The translations under genes and the position numbers were made by a program. Under the pieces are notes generated by a model. It saw only the letters and a program-made list of their open reading frames with translations, was not told the DNA's origin and did not search any database. Shown here piece after piece: positions 27,390 through 36,621 of a stretch of 64,000 nucleotides of DNA. Every line of letters starts with the position of its first letter. Positions within the stretch are counted from its first letter, which is position 1. This DNA is from CAZIWX01 sp964543125 (lineage in GTDB: Bacteria > Fidelibacterota > UBA8477), in assembly GCA_964543125.1 (NCBI GenBank), contig CAZIWX010000001.1, positions 19,032 through 83,031 of the forward strand, written 5' to 3'.

Positions 27390-28307
27390 TTAATGCCTTA
27401 GAGTATCAATAATTTCCATGAGCCGTGCCAAGTCTTCAGCGGAGTAATATTCGATTTCGATTTTACCCTGGTCCTGTTTCCGCCCCGGCTTGATGCTCAC
27501 CCGGGTACCAAAAACAGTCATCCAACGCTCTTCCAAATTACGGACATAAATACTTTTGGTCCCAGAGAGCGAAACCGAACTTGAAGGGCTGTGATTTTTC
27601 ATAGCCTGACGCACGGCCGCTTCGGTTTCCCGGACACTGAGACTTTTTTTCAGGATCCGGCGCCAAAGATTGAGTTGCTGATGTGAATTCTCCAAGCCCA
27701 GGATAGCTCGGGCGTGTCCCGCACTGATTTGAAGATTACGCAAACTGCGTTTGATCTCTTCCGGCAGTTTTAGCAACCGCAAAGTGTTGGTCACGGTAGA
27801 GCGATTTTTTCCAAGGCTCTGTCCCAGTGTCTCTTGGGAAATGCTGTATTTATCAATGAGTAACCGATAAGCTTCAGCTTCTTCGAGGGGATTCAGATTC
27901 TGGCGCTGCAGATTCTCGATGAGCGCCAGCTCCAGCATGTCCACCTCGGAGCTGACCTCCAACAGATATGCCGGGATTTCATCCCAGCCCAACTGTTTTA
28001 CGGCACGCCAACGCCGCTCCCCGGCGATCAATTCATAAGCACCATCCACCGGCCGCACCGTAATGGGTTGAACCAAACCTTTAGCCTCGATAGAAGCAGC
28101 TAACTCATTCAGTGATTCCTGATCGAAGGCCTGACGGGGCTGGAACGGATTGGGTTTGATCTTGGCAATGGGAATTTGACGAAATGAATCGGTGTCTCCC
28201 GGCGCGCCAATCTCTTCATCCAGCGTGCGATAATTCTGAATAATGGCCGCCAAACCCTGACCGAGCCGCTTTTTATTATCCGGTTTATTTGGGTCAGGCA
28301 CGTTCAA
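27390..28307 (-). CDS. parB: Chromosome-partitioning protein ParB
   Basis: A 305-residue parS-binding CTPase clamp. It has the N-terminal CTP-binding domain with boxes NPFQPR and GERRWRA, a central helix-turn-helix (ETLGQSLGKNRSTVTNTLRLLKLP) and a C-terminal dimerisation domain. It overlaps parA by 14 bp. No full parS palindrome was found in the window. Confidence 0.95.
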   Translation of the reverse strand: MNVPDPNKPDNKKRLGQGLAAIIQNYRTLDEEIGAPGDTDSFRQIPIAKIKPNPFQPRQAFDQESLNELAASIEAKGLVQPITVRPVDGAYELIAGERRWRAVKQLGWDEIPAYLLEVSSEVDMLELALIENLQRQNLNPLEEAEAYRLLIDKYSISQETLGQSLGKNRSTVTNTLRLLKLPEEIKRSLRNLQISAGHARAILGLENSHQQLNLWRRILKKSLSVRETEAAVRQAMKNHSPSSSVSLSGTKSIYVRNLEERWMTVFGTRVSIKPGRKQDQGKIEIEYYSAEDLARLMEIIDTLRH

Positions 28308-29055
28308 GCATTTCCTCGACTAAGTTCATATAATTCGCAGCCCCGGTTGAGGTGGCATCGTATAAAATAATCGGTTTACCGAAACCGGGAGCTTCACTGA
28401 GGCGTATATTCCGGCTTATGAGGGTTTTATATACTCGATCCTTAAAATAGGATTTCACTTCCTCTACCACCTGTTTACTCAGATTCAACCGGCTATCAAA
28501 CATGGTCATGACAACGCCCTCGATTACCAGGGCTTTGTTTACCGATTTTTGGACTTGCCGCACGGTATTAAGCAATTGTCCCAAACCTTCCAGCGCGTAA
28601 TACTCACATTGAATCGGAATAATAAGTGAGTGGGCTGCCGTGAGTGAGTTCAGAGTCAACAATCCCAGCGAAGGCGGACAATCGATAATGATAAAATCGT
28701 ATTGTTCTTCCACTTCCGATAAAGCCAGCTTTAGAATTCGCTCCCGGGCAATGGCTGAAATCAACTCAACCTCGGCCCCCACCAAATTGGGATTGGATGG
28801 AATTATGTCCAAATACGGAAGTTGGGATTTTTGCATCACTTCAGCTACTGTTTTGTGCCCTAAAAGAACTTGGTAAACATTGGGCACTTCGCCATTCACA
28901 TGAACGCCGATACCGGTGGTGGCGTTGGATTGGGGGTCCATGTCCACCAGCAATGTCCGCTGTTCAGCAACTGCCAAACCAGCAGCCAGGTTTACGGCGG
29001 TGGTGGTTTTTCCCACACCCCCTTTTTGGTTAACAATGGCGATTATTTTTCCCAT
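28294..29055 (-). CDS. parA: Chromosome-partitioning ATPase ParA (Soj)
   Basis: A 253-residue deviant Walker ATPase that moves the ParB-origin complex. The N-terminus is MGKIIAIVNQKGGVGKTTT with the signature Lys11 and Lys16; Walker A' (LLVDMDPQSNATTG) and Walker B (FIIIDCPPSLGLLTLN) follow. I chose the ATG at 29055 because it begins exactly at the conserved strand; the longer frame from 29133 adds a non-conserved Cys-rich leader. It is the first gene of the long leftward parA-to-atpC cluster. Confidence 0.96.
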   Translation of the reverse strand: MGKIIAIVNQKGGVGKTTTAVNLAAGLAVAEQRTLLVDMDPQSNATTGIGVHVNGEVPNVYQVLLGHKTVAEVMQKSQLPYLDIIPSNPNLVGAEVELISAIARERILKLALSEVEEQYDFIIIDCPPSLGLLTLNSLTAAHSLIIPIQCEYYALEGLGQLLNTVRQVQKSVNKALVIEGVVMTMFDSRLNLSKQVVEEVKSYFKDRVYKTLISRNIRLSEAPGFGKPIILYDATSTGAANYMNLVEEMLERA

Positions 29056-29104
29056 AAACCCTTGTTTTTCAACATCTTCTTCACAATCCCCGGCAAAGCA
29101 GCGC

Positions 29105-29133
29105 AATATAGCCGTCGGTTTGAGGAAAAACAA
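29105..29133 (-). promoter_or_regulatory. Candidate promoter for the parA-atp cluster
   Basis: On the minus strand TTGTTT (29133-29128), a 17-base spacer and TATATT (29110-29105) lie about 50 bp upstream of the parA ATG. The -10 is good and the -35 weak. A parS-like half site (TGTTTCAC, 29142-29149) lies just upstream. Confidence 0.3.
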
Positions 29134-29266
29134 TGTTTGGATGTTTCACAATCAGGCTACGAATTACAAAACTGATTTGAAATGTAAAACCCGAATTACC
29201 GCGGCCCTTTCCCTTGAATTGTCCGCTCCACGCATCTAAATTCGAGTCCCAAATAAAGGATAGTGA

Positions 29267-29593
29267 ATGTTTCTCGGAACCGTGGTCGGTACCATCTGGT
29301 CAACCAAAAAAGTCCCCCCTGTTAAAAACCTGCGTTTTCTGATTGTCCATCCCAAGGGATTGGACAAAGAGCCTAATCAAAACATGGTCATTGTAGCTGA
29401 TGTTCTGGGGGCGGGGGTGGGTGAAGACGTCATCTGCGCTTATGGCCACGCGGCACGCAAAGCGATTCAGCCCGACAATCCCGCCGAGTTGGCCATCGAA
29501 GCGGCCGTGATTGGTATCGTGGATTCGCTGGAAACCGACAGCGATGTCGTGACCCGGGTCATGACCGGAACCACCAAGGTTACCCGGCTATAA
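29267..29593 (+). CDS. EutN/CcmL-family bacterial microcompartment vertex protein
   Basis: A 108-residue pentamer-forming shell vertex protein. It opens with the family signature MFLGTVVGTIWSTKK, continues with VIVADVLGAGVGEDVICAYG and closes with IEAAVIGIVDSLE, covering the whole EutN_CcmL domain. In complete microcompartments these pentamers cap the icosahedral shell built from BMC-domain hexamers. No BMC hexamer gene is in the window, so this is a satellite vertex gene. AAAGGA precedes the ATG. The next gene, 23 bp downstream on the same strand, is an ACT-domain protein. It is transcribed divergently from parA. Confidence 0.92.
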   Translation: MFLGTVVGTIWSTKKVPPVKNLRFLIVHPKGLDKEPNQNMVIVADVLGAGVGEDVICAYGHAARKAIQPDNPAELAIEAAVIGIVDSLETDSDVVTRVMTGTTKVTRL

Positions 29594-29616
29594 CCAACAA
29601 TTGAATCGGAATCAGA

Positions 29617-30045
29617 ATGGCATTATCTGAAGAACAAATTCGTAATATCGTGGTCTCCATTCGGGAAAAGCTGGGTCCGGAAGCAACGCCTGACCTGATC
29701 AAAACCGCCGCCGTTGAAGCCATTCGTGAAATTGAACACCAAGCGACGCCCACTGGTGAATCCAACACCCTTACAGATCGTGTGATTGTCTCCATCTTCG
29801 GCCATAATAAAATGGGAATTCTGGCGGGTGTGACCGGTATCCTGGCTAATAATCAGTGCAATATTGTTGACATCTCCCAGAAAATTATGGGTGAGTTATT
29901 CACCATGATTATGGTCGTGGATATCAGTGGTAGTCCGCTTAGCATGGACGGATTAAAAGATCAGCTAACCCATACCGCCACAAAGTTGGGAATTAAGATC
30001 TTCGTTCAGAACGAAGCTATTTTCACGGCCATGGACCGGCTTTAG
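29617..30045 (+). CDS. ACT-domain protein (UPF0237) with amphipathic N-terminal extension
   Basis: A 142-residue protein. The C-terminal 90 residues are a UPF0237-type ACT domain (RVIVSIFGHNKMGILAGVTG, CNIVDISQKIMGELFTMIM, IFVQNEAIFTAMDRL), a small-molecule-sensing fold. The first 50 residues are extra for this family: an amphipathic helix (LSEEQIRNIVVSIREKLG), a second helix (PDLIKTAAVEAIREIEHQ) and a Thr/Pro/Ser linker. The first helix resembles encapsulation peptides that target enzymes into microcompartments, and the gene directly follows a vertex-protein gene. Plain UPF0237 proteins usually neighbour a UPF0210 gene; the one in this window lies 8 kb away at 37683-39044. Confidence 0.88.
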   Translation: MALSEEQIRNIVVSIREKLGPEATPDLIKTAAVEAIREIEHQATPTGESNTLTDRVIVSIFGHNKMGILAGVTGILANNQCNIVDISQKIMGELFTMIMVVDISGSPLSMDGLKDQLTHTATKLGIKIFVQNEAIFTAMDRL

Positions 30046-30424
30046 GTCGATTCACGAGCCACGCAGTTCACTTAAAAATAATATTATTAATGAATCAGCA
30101 TCCTAGAGGATTAGCCGATCTGGCCGGTTGATTCCCGGCGCTAAAAAGAATTAATTCGTGTTTGAAGAGTTCTTGTCCGCAGCACCGGGTTTCAGTCCCC
30201 TACTCCAGGATATCTATTGGTCTAAAGCCCTATATTTTCATATATATACGAAACCACGAGCTAAAGTTCGCGGCAACGGAGACCGGCACTGATTCTTACT
30301 TGAGAAAGCCTGGTTTTAGCTTTTCCCGGGTATTTTCCTTCGGCTGCATTCGATTCCTTCCATGCTCCGATTTTGTTTGCCGCCCACCGGTCTCCAACTT
30401 CTCACTTTTGAATTCCACCTGCTT
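30046..30424. other. Non-coding interval after the ACT gene
   Basis: About 380 bp with no convincing gene. A 44-codon GTG-initiated frame at 30158-30292 (FEEFLSAAPGFSPLLQDIYW) has no clear ribosome-binding site or family. A longer frame starting at 30162 runs antisense into the MFS gene and is not credible. A weak GCCGG/CCGGC stem near 30122-30140 lacks a T run. Confidence 0.5.
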
Positions 30425-31663
30425 TTATTCTTCCTTCAACTCCTGTGTAAGAAGTGTCTTGGGCTCTTTTAATAGCAAACTCAGTAACAAACCCACTCCC
30501 ATCAGGATAATTAAAATAGTGAGGGCTGAAGTCATGGAACCATCTGTTGGTGATTTAAAGGCATCCATGGCAAAAATAAAAATAATTCCCGAGATCTGAC
30601 CCATGAGGATCAACAGGCCGTTGGATGTCCCTTCGGGTGTTGGATAGGTCGTTTCGGCACCGAGTTGAAAACCAATGGGACCCGCACTCAACAGAAAAAA
30701 TCCTAAAAGAAATGCGCCGGTGAGAACCATGGCATAGTCATGAGTATAAGTTACTCCGGCCAAGCCGATGGTGGCGCCGGTCAGAGCAATGACGATGAAG
30801 GGAATACGCTTACGCAGGTGATCGGATAGTAACGGTAAAATAATAGCCCCGAGAATACCGCCTCCAATCATGATTCCGCCTACCGTGCCGGCCTGGGTAA
30901 CCGAAAATCCTCTGGGCCGCAGGATATCTTCAATCCAGGTTGTAACTGCATTGAAAACACCCAAACCAACGAAAAAGATGATCAGCAACAAAATAAAATC
31001 CCGCTGGTGGATGATCTGCTTTAGACCGTCGAAAACCAACGAGCGCGCTTCCAACTCCGGTGGACAGGGAGGCGTCGGGGGGTGTTCCCTGGCAAATGCC
31101 AAAAAGATGATTGCCGCTAAAACCGCGGCTACTCCAAAAATCATAAGCATTTCAATAAACCCATACGTGATTGTGAGGTAAGGCGTCAAAGCCACGCCCC
31201 CTAGAATTCCGAGATAGATGGCCAGCGTGCCCAAACCAACGGCAGTAGCCCGTTCATGGACCGGGAACCATTTCGCGCCCACGCTGGTTACCGCATTTAA
31301 TACAAAGGGCTGACCGATGGCGATTCCGATTTGAGCGAGCATCACCAGCATATAATTATCCGATACCAGTCCCCGCATTAATCCGAATATTCCGGTTAGG
31401 ACAGCGCCCACACCGACTCCGACTTTGATACCGTAAGTATCAATCGCCCAGGATGCAGGAATTGATACAGCAATGTAGACGATCATAAAACTCATGGACA
31501 ACAAGCCCACATACAAATCCGAGACATTATAAAACTTGGCGGCTTCGACCGTTACCGGCGCAAAGGTGATCCAGAGAAGTTGATTCAGAGCTACAATGAC
31601 CATATAGGCAATCAGAACGACCCAGCGATATCCGTAAACCTTAAAATCCGAGTGCGATACCAT
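30425..31663 (-). CDS. MFS transporter (FLVCR/DIRC2-like)
   Basis: A 412-residue inner-membrane carrier with 12 predicted helices in two six-helix halves. The N-terminal half has YRWVVLIAYMVIVALNQLLWITFAP and the loop 2-3 region SWAIDTYGIKVGVGVGA, a pattern like the FLVCR/DIRC2 branch of the major facilitator superfamily. A cytoplasmic loop rich in Pro (AREHPPTPPCPPELEA) separates the halves. Relatives carry haem, choline or other small molecules; the substrate here is unknown. The gene stands alone, 150 bp downstream of the AlkA-like gene. Confidence 0.88.
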   Translation of the reverse strand: MVSHSDFKVYGYRWVVLIAYMVIVALNQLLWITFAPVTVEAAKFYNVSDLYVGLLSMSFMIVYIAVSIPASWAIDTYGIKVGVGVGAVLTGIFGLMRGLVSDNYMLVMLAQIGIAIGQPFVLNAVTSVGAKWFPVHERATAVGLGTLAIYLGILGGVALTPYLTITYGFIEMLMIFGVAAVLAAIIFLAFAREHPPTPPCPPELEARSLVFDGLKQIIHQRDFILLLIIFFVGLGVFNAVTTWIEDILRPRGFSVTQAGTVGGIMIGGGILGAIILPLLSDHLRKRIPFIVIALTGATIGLAGVTYTHDYAMVLTGAFLLGFFLLSAGPIGFQLGAETTYPTPEGTSNGLLILMGQISGIIFIFAMDAFKSPTDGSMTSALTILIILMGVGLLLSLLLKEPKTLLTQELKEE

Positions 31664-31813
31664 TTTTAATCTCCTGTTTTCTATCAGCTAAATTCAAACT
31701 GCTGGCTGTTTTCAAGCCTCGGGAGCAGTCATTAGGATCAGTTGTGCGTGAGCGCTTGTGGCTGGAAAATAATGCTAGAGGAAATTATTTACTAAAGAAA
31801 TTTGGCGGATGGA

Positions 31814-32722
31814 TTACCCTTCCAATGCATGCCACAGGTAGAAAGTCGCCAATCCACGGTACGGCTTCCAGGTCTCCCCCATTTCGCGCACTTGAGCTTC
31901 ATCCGGCCGCTCGGGTAAACCGTAGAGAATTTGGATGGACCGCTGGAGTCCGATATCAGCCGCGGGCAGGTAATCCACCCGGCCAAAAGCCATCATGCCA
32001 ACATATTCAGCAGTCCAACGCCCAACACCCCGGAGTTGAACCAATTCATTGAGCAGGGCGTCATCATCCAGGTAAGTCATGGACTTAGGCGCCAGAGAAC
32101 CGGTACGCAAGCCGGCCGCAATGTCCAGAATATATTCTGATTTCCGCCTGCTGAATTGAAGCGGCCGCAGATCTGCCGGCGTTATACCCCGCATATCCAA
32201 AGGTCTGGGAAAGAGATGATGCTCAAGGCCGCACCACTGCACGATTTTACCGAACTGGCGGATGAAACGCTCCCGGAGACTTGCGGCGAAAGCAACATTG
32301 AGCTGTTGATCGATGATGGCGGTGGTCAGAGCCTCGAAAAATGAGTGTTTCCTTAAAAAGGTGAATCCATGGAGTTGGCGTGTCACTTTAGCCAAAACCG
32401 GATCCCCGGCAACATGGTCGTAGAAGCCGGGCAAATCCACCTGGGTTTGGAATAAATCATGAAAGTAGTGCTTCACCTTTTCGGCCGTGGTTTCTCCGCC
32501 GGCTATATCCCACTCAACCCTCAAATGCGGGATATCAACCGTCCCGGTAGCCGTGACCATGGCGCCCACGATGGCGTCACCCACGGGAAAAACACCCGTC
32601 ATACGATTAGCCTTTACCAATTCCGTAAGTTGGAACGGTGCGCGGGTGACATCCCGAAATGCTCGCTGAAAATCGAAAGGTCCGGTAAGGTTGAGTTCAA
32701 ATGCCCGGATTCGCAACCTCAA
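31814..32722 (-). CDS. DNA-3-methyladenine glycosylase II-like (AlkA/HhH-GPD family)
   Basis: A 302-residue base-excision-repair glycosylase. The N-terminal AlkA-like beta domain (about 1-110) is followed by the HhH-GPD domain: the helix-hairpin-helix LVQLRGVGRWTAEYVGMMAFG and the catalytic Asp in LPAADIGLQRS (E. coli AlkA Asp238 equivalent). No iron-sulphur cysteine set follows, as expected for AlkA rather than Nth/MutY. It overlaps the upstream DMT transporter gene by 26 bp. Confidence 0.88.
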   Translation of the reverse strand: MRLRIRAFELNLTGPFDFQRAFRDVTRAPFQLTELVKANRMTGVFPVGDAIVGAMVTATGTVDIPHLRVEWDIAGGETTAEKVKHYFHDLFQTQVDLPGFYDHVAGDPVLAKVTRQLHGFTFLRKHSFFEALTTAIIDQQLNVAFAASLRERFIRQFGKIVQWCGLEHHLFPRPLDMRGITPADLRPLQFSRRKSEYILDIAAGLRTGSLAPKSMTYLDDDALLNELVQLRGVGRWTAEYVGMMAFGRVDYLPAADIGLQRSIQILYGLPERPDEAQVREMGETWKPYRGLATFYLWHALEG

Positions 32723-33638
32723 CCTCCTTTACTTTTTTACGCCGCTGATTCAAATCAGCCAATCCAACCCCACTCAGGATTAATAATCCTCCAAAAATTG
32801 TTTTGAGAGTGAGCGCTTCCCCCAACAGGAACCATCCGAAAAAAGTTGCCAACAAGGGAACAAAAAAGGTAGAGTAGCTGAGGGTTACCACGGAAAAATG
32901 TTTAAATAGCCAGAAATACATTGTAAAGGCGATGGCTGATCCAAAAACGGCCAGATACATCACGGCAAGGATAGCGGAACGGGTCAGGTGAACGGCTTGC
33001 CAATCCTCTGAAATCGCGGAACCCGCCAGCAGACCGATGGCACCGATGAACATCCCGGTCATGTTCATCACCAGCGCACCCTCGGATTCCACATGTTTTT
33101 TATAATAGACATTGGAAGCAGCGCTTCCGGCGACTGAAAGTAAAACCAGGATGATGCCCTTGATCGCGTTTACATCCAAGGCTTGCCACTGTCCCTGAAC
33201 GATGAAAATGGTTCCCGTGATTGAGATTAAAATACCGATAAATCGCGAATAATTAAGGTGTTCATCAGGGAGCATGAAATGAGCAAACAGACTCACTATC
33301 AACGGCATGGTAACCCATAAAATCGCTGTAACGCTACTGTAAATATAGAGAGTGCCCCAATAGGTCAGGCCATAACCAAAAAAGAAATTTCCCAGTCCGA
33401 TGACAAAATACAGTTTAAGCGATTCCCGGTTAAAGCGTATCCGCCGGCCCTTAATCCAAACAATCAATAACAAAAGCCCGGATGCAATAAAAAAGCGAAT
33501 TGCCGCGGACAGGAACGGGGGGATATCCGCGATGCTGATCTTGATCGCCATCCAGGTTGTTCCCCAGATTAGCACCACCAAGGCATAAGCCGCAAATAAC
33601 CACCCGCGATATACCGTCAAAGGTCTGTTCCTTCGCAT
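32697..33638 (-). CDS. EamA/DMT family transporter
   Basis: A 313-residue membrane protein with about ten helices and two EamA repeats. Landmarks are ALVVLIWGTTWMAIKISI in helix 1 and FFGWFLLGEALTLKTIFGGLLILSG in the last repeat. The basic C-terminal tail (LNQRRKKVKEVE) is cytosolic. It is the second DMT transporter in the window and is not closely similar to the one at 13334-14224. Its last 26 bp overlap the AlkA-like start. The substrate is unknown. Confidence 0.87.
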   Translation of the reverse strand: MRRNRPLTVYRGWLFAAYALVVLIWGTTWMAIKISIADIPPFLSAAIRFFIASGLLLLIVWIKGRRIRFNRESLKLYFVIGLGNFFFGYGLTYWGTLYIYSSVTAILWVTMPLIVSLFAHFMLPDEHLNYSRFIGILISITGTIFIVQGQWQALDVNAIKGIILVLLSVAGSAASNVYYKKHVESEGALVMNMTGMFIGAIGLLAGSAISEDWQAVHLTRSAILAVMYLAVFGSAIAFTMYFWLFKHFSVVTLSYSTFFVPLLATFFGWFLLGEALTLKTIFGGLLILSGVGLADLNQRRKKVKEVEVANPGI

Positions 33639-33655
33639 CCCGTTGGATTCAAAAT

Positions 33656-33687
33656 GAAAGAAACCCCGTCCCGGGGCGAGGTCTCAT
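33656..33687 (-). terminator. Probable terminator after secF
   Basis: On the minus strand a CCCCG/CGGGG hairpin with a 3-base loop, inside a longer imperfect stem (GAGACCTCG with GGTTTC pairing), is followed by the T-rich TTTCTTTCATTTTG. It lies about 45 bp after the secF stop codon. Confidence 0.5.
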
Positions 33688-33728
33688 GAAAATGATACAA
33701 CTGGTACCTTCCGGTGGAGTAGGCCGGG

Positions 33729-34625
33729 CTATTTTTTCGTTTTAATGCTGCGGGCCTGCCAGGCAATCAGGATCGGACTGGCAATGAAGATGGATGAATA
33801 AGTTCCGATAAAGATACCCACGATCAATGCAAAAGCGAAGGGCCGGATGACCTCACCGCCCAGGGTCCATAAGGTCAAAACCGACAGCATGGTCGTTCCG
33901 GAAGTGATCAGGGTTCGGTTCAGGGTTTCATTGATACTGATATTCACGATATTCTTGTAGCTCTCGCGGCGCATAATATTCACATTTTCCCGGATTCGAT
34001 CATAAACCACAATCGTATCATTGAGTGAGTACCCCACAATCGTGAGGAACGCGGCAATTACCGTCAGGCTGATTTCCATATTCAACAGGGAAAAAGCGCC
34101 CAGGGTGATGAGCACATCATGGATCAAGGCAACAATGGCGCCCACCGCGTACATAAACTGGAACCGAATGGAGATGTAAATAACAATCCCCACCATGGCG
34201 ATGAGAATCGCACTCAGGGCGTCACCGCGCAGCTCTTTACCGATTTTGGCGGAAACAGCTCCCAATTGACGAATTTCATAGCCGTTTTCGCCATCAATCG
34301 AAGCAAAAGCTGCTCGAATCCGGGGCAGTTGGCCCTCGGCCATGGTTGCAATGCGTACTAAAAATTCATTTCCCGAGCCAAAGCGCTGAATAACCGCCTG
34401 GCCATTACTCACCGGGTTCATCGCATCCCGCACCTGACTCACCTGAATATCTTTGGTGAAACGTACCTGAATCAGGGTACCTCCTTCAAAATCAATACTG
34501 TATTTGATTCCGCCCCGGAATATTTCACTAAAAATACCGAACGAGATCAGGATTATCGAAATCGTGACGGCGATCTTCCGATTCCCAACAAAATCAATAT
34601 GCGCGCCTTTAATTAGCTCTAGCAT
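33729..34625 (-). CDS. secF: Protein translocase subunit SecF
   Basis: A 298-residue membrane protein of the SecDF complex, which uses the proton gradient to pull exported proteins through SecYEG. It has six helices, the signature IDFEGGTLIQVRF after helix 1, and the helix-4 motif LTVIAAFLTIVGYSLNDTIVVYDRIREN. It lies 13 bp after secD; a candidate terminator follows. Confidence 0.96.
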   Translation of the reverse strand: MLELIKGAHIDFVGNRKIAVTISIILISFGIFSEIFRGGIKYSIDFEGGTLIQVRFTKDIQVSQVRDAMNPVSNGQAVIQRFGSGNEFLVRIATMAEGQLPRIRAAFASIDGENGYEIRQLGAVSAKIGKELRGDALSAILIAMVGIVIYISIRFQFMYAVGAIVALIHDVLITLGAFSLLNMEISLTVIAAFLTIVGYSLNDTIVVYDRIRENVNIMRRESYKNIVNISINETLNRTLITSGTTMLSVLTLWTLGGEVIRPFAFALIVGIFIGTYSSIFIASPILIAWQARSIKTKK

Positions 34626-34638
34626 CGCTTCCGACTCC

Positions 34639-36519
34639 TTAAATACTCAGCTTGGTTAGTGTCCGCCGTTCGGTGAACATGTTGTAAATCGTCCGCGACA
34701 CAAAAATAGCGGTTACCATGGAGGAAAGAATTCCCCAGAATAGCACCGTTGCAAAGCCTTTGACCGTTCCGGTTCCGAACTGCCATAACACCAATGCCGC
34801 CAGAAGGGTCGTGATGTTAGCATCCAAAATTGTTGTAATGGCTTTTCCATAGCCTGTATCGATACCAGCCCGCACGGTTTTCCCACGGCGGAGTTCTTCG
34901 CGAATACGTTCAAAGATCAGTACATTGGCATCTACCGACATACCTACCGTCAGGATCAAACCGGCAATACCGGGTAGGGTGAGCGTTGCCCCTAAACCTG
35001 CTAAAATTGCCAACGTAAACAGTAAATTCAAGAACAGCGCAAAATCCGCAATGAGACCGGAGCCTTTGTAATAAATGGCCATAAAGACCACAACGAGGAT
35101 AAATCCCAGGATCGCTGCATTAGTTCCCTGACGGACCGAGTCGGCTCCCAGGGAAGCGCCCACGGAACGTTCCTCCTCAATCAGCATGGGTGCCGGTAAA
35201 GCGCCGGCTCGCAACACTACCGCCATATGTTTGGCATCGGTGATGTCATTCAAACCTTCAATTTGGGTACGGCCATCGCTAATTTTGTTTCGAATTACCG
35301 GCGCCATTTGAACCCGGCCATCCAGCACGATAGCAACCCGTTTGTCAACATTAGCGGCTGTAATCTCAGCCCATTTTTTAGCGCCTTCGCCATTCATATT
35401 CAAATGCACTACGAACTCGGCCCCGGAAAAGCCACCCATAGCCTCCTTGGCATCGGTGATCACATCACCGTTGAGTTCGGCTTCTTTTTTTAACAGGTAC
35501 AACGGCCAATACTTCTGGCCATTACCCTGAATATCACGGGGTTCGGTACCCCAGGCAATCCGGCTGTCAAAGGGAATTGCGTTCTGAATTGCCGGCTGTT
35601 CCAAATGTGCCTTTACCAACCGATAATTTTTTTGAGGAACCCAGATGACGTTGCTACCCACACTCAACAAAGATGAAAAGGGGCGATTGGCATCACCTTG
35701 TCCCTGAATGGCGAGTGAATCTCCACTTTCTTCACCTAGTAATTCCTGGAGTGAGCTTAGTTCGGCCGTGGTATCACCCGTGGTGGTTGCAGCGGCGGCC
35801 GATTCCACTCCCGTGGAATCACCGCTTTTCTCGGCGTTGACTTCCACCCAGGCCTTATCGACTTTATTGATGACATCCTGAAGCAACTGGCTGTCTTCCC
35901 GCACCAATACGAATTCCAACAATGCCGTTTCCTGGATGAGGCTCCGGGCCTGAGCCTGATTGGTTACCCCCGCCAACTCCACGATAACCCGCCATTGACC
36001 CTGACGCTGAATGTTTGGTTCAGCGACGCCAAATTGGTCAACCCGGTTACGAATAATTTCTTCCGCCCGATCAACCGCATCTTTGGCGTCCTTCTCCAGG
36101 GCATCCACCACATCATCATTGGGTCCCTTTTCATAGGATGGGAAATAGAGTGCCAATCGAATGTTTTGAGCATTCGCCTGCCGTTTGAAGACAGTGAAAA
36201 AGTCTGTTTCATTTTCACGGGATTCGTTTAAAGCAGAATCAATGAGAGCGATAATTTTATCGTCCAAACCGGCTTTGCGAACACGGGATTTGAGCAATTT
36301 TTCCAAATCCACTTCGAGAACCACATGCATGCCGCCCTGAAGATCCAAGCCCGGATGAATAATCTTTTTTTCAAGATCTTCAAGTTTGCCCTGGGTGGAC
36401 AATTCCTTTATTTCGGCATTCGTAAGTGAATGATACTTAAAGGAGGGATACAGGACGTACGCAGCAATAAGTATGAGCAGTACGACGAAAGATACGCGGG
36501 ACCATAATTTACCAGACAT
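34639..36519 (-). CDS. secD: Protein translocase subunit SecD
   Basis: A 626-residue partner of SecF. Helix 1 (VSFVVLLILIAAYVLYP) is followed by the P1 region (GLDLQGGMHVVLEVDLEKLL) and the C-terminal five-helix domain with GIAGLILTVGMSVDANVLIFERIREE. The large periplasmic domain contains an acidic, Ser/Thr/Ala-rich insertion (about residues 230-290, GVESAAAATTTGDTTAELSS) not present in E. coli SecD. I chose the ATG at 36519 (MSGKLWSRVSF), preceded by GGAGG 12 bases upstream; the longer frame adds 16 residues. Confidence 0.96.
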   Translation of the reverse strand: MSGKLWSRVSFVVLLILIAAYVLYPSFKYHSLTNAEIKELSTQGKLEDLEKKIIHPGLDLQGGMHVVLEVDLEKLLKSRVRKAGLDDKIIALIDSALNESRENETDFFTVFKRQANAQNIRLALYFPSYEKGPNDDVVDALEKDAKDAVDRAEEIIRNRVDQFGVAEPNIQRQGQWRVIVELAGVTNQAQARSLIQETALLEFVLVREDSQLLQDVINKVDKAWVEVNAEKSGDSTGVESAAAATTTGDTTAELSSLQELLGEESGDSLAIQGQGDANRPFSSLLSVGSNVIWVPQKNYRLVKAHLEQPAIQNAIPFDSRIAWGTEPRDIQGNGQKYWPLYLLKKEAELNGDVITDAKEAMGGFSGAEFVVHLNMNGEGAKKWAEITAANVDKRVAIVLDGRVQMAPVIRNKISDGRTQIEGLNDITDAKHMAVVLRAGALPAPMLIEEERSVGASLGADSVRQGTNAAILGFILVVVFMAIYYKGSGLIADFALFLNLLFTLAILAGLGATLTLPGIAGLILTVGMSVDANVLIFERIREELRRGKTVRAGIDTGYGKAITTILDANITTLLAALVLWQFGTGTVKGFATVLFWGILSSMVTAIFVSRTIYNMFTERRTLTKLSI

Positions 36520-36621
36520 GCTTGTCTTTATCCTCCGATATTCATTATCAAAGCTTGCGCTTAGCACCTTCGTTCGGGCAAAAGCGCGGCAATATAACGG
36601 CCACCCTAAGGGTTGTCAAAC

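Noticed and set aside
29142..29149. Possible parS site (TGTTTCAC) upstream of parA
   Set aside because: Only the left half of the 16-bp parS palindrome is present; the right half does not match.
30162..30599. 145-codon plus-strand frame
   Set aside because: It is Ser/Cys/Phe-rich and runs antisense into the MFS gene, which is clearly real.
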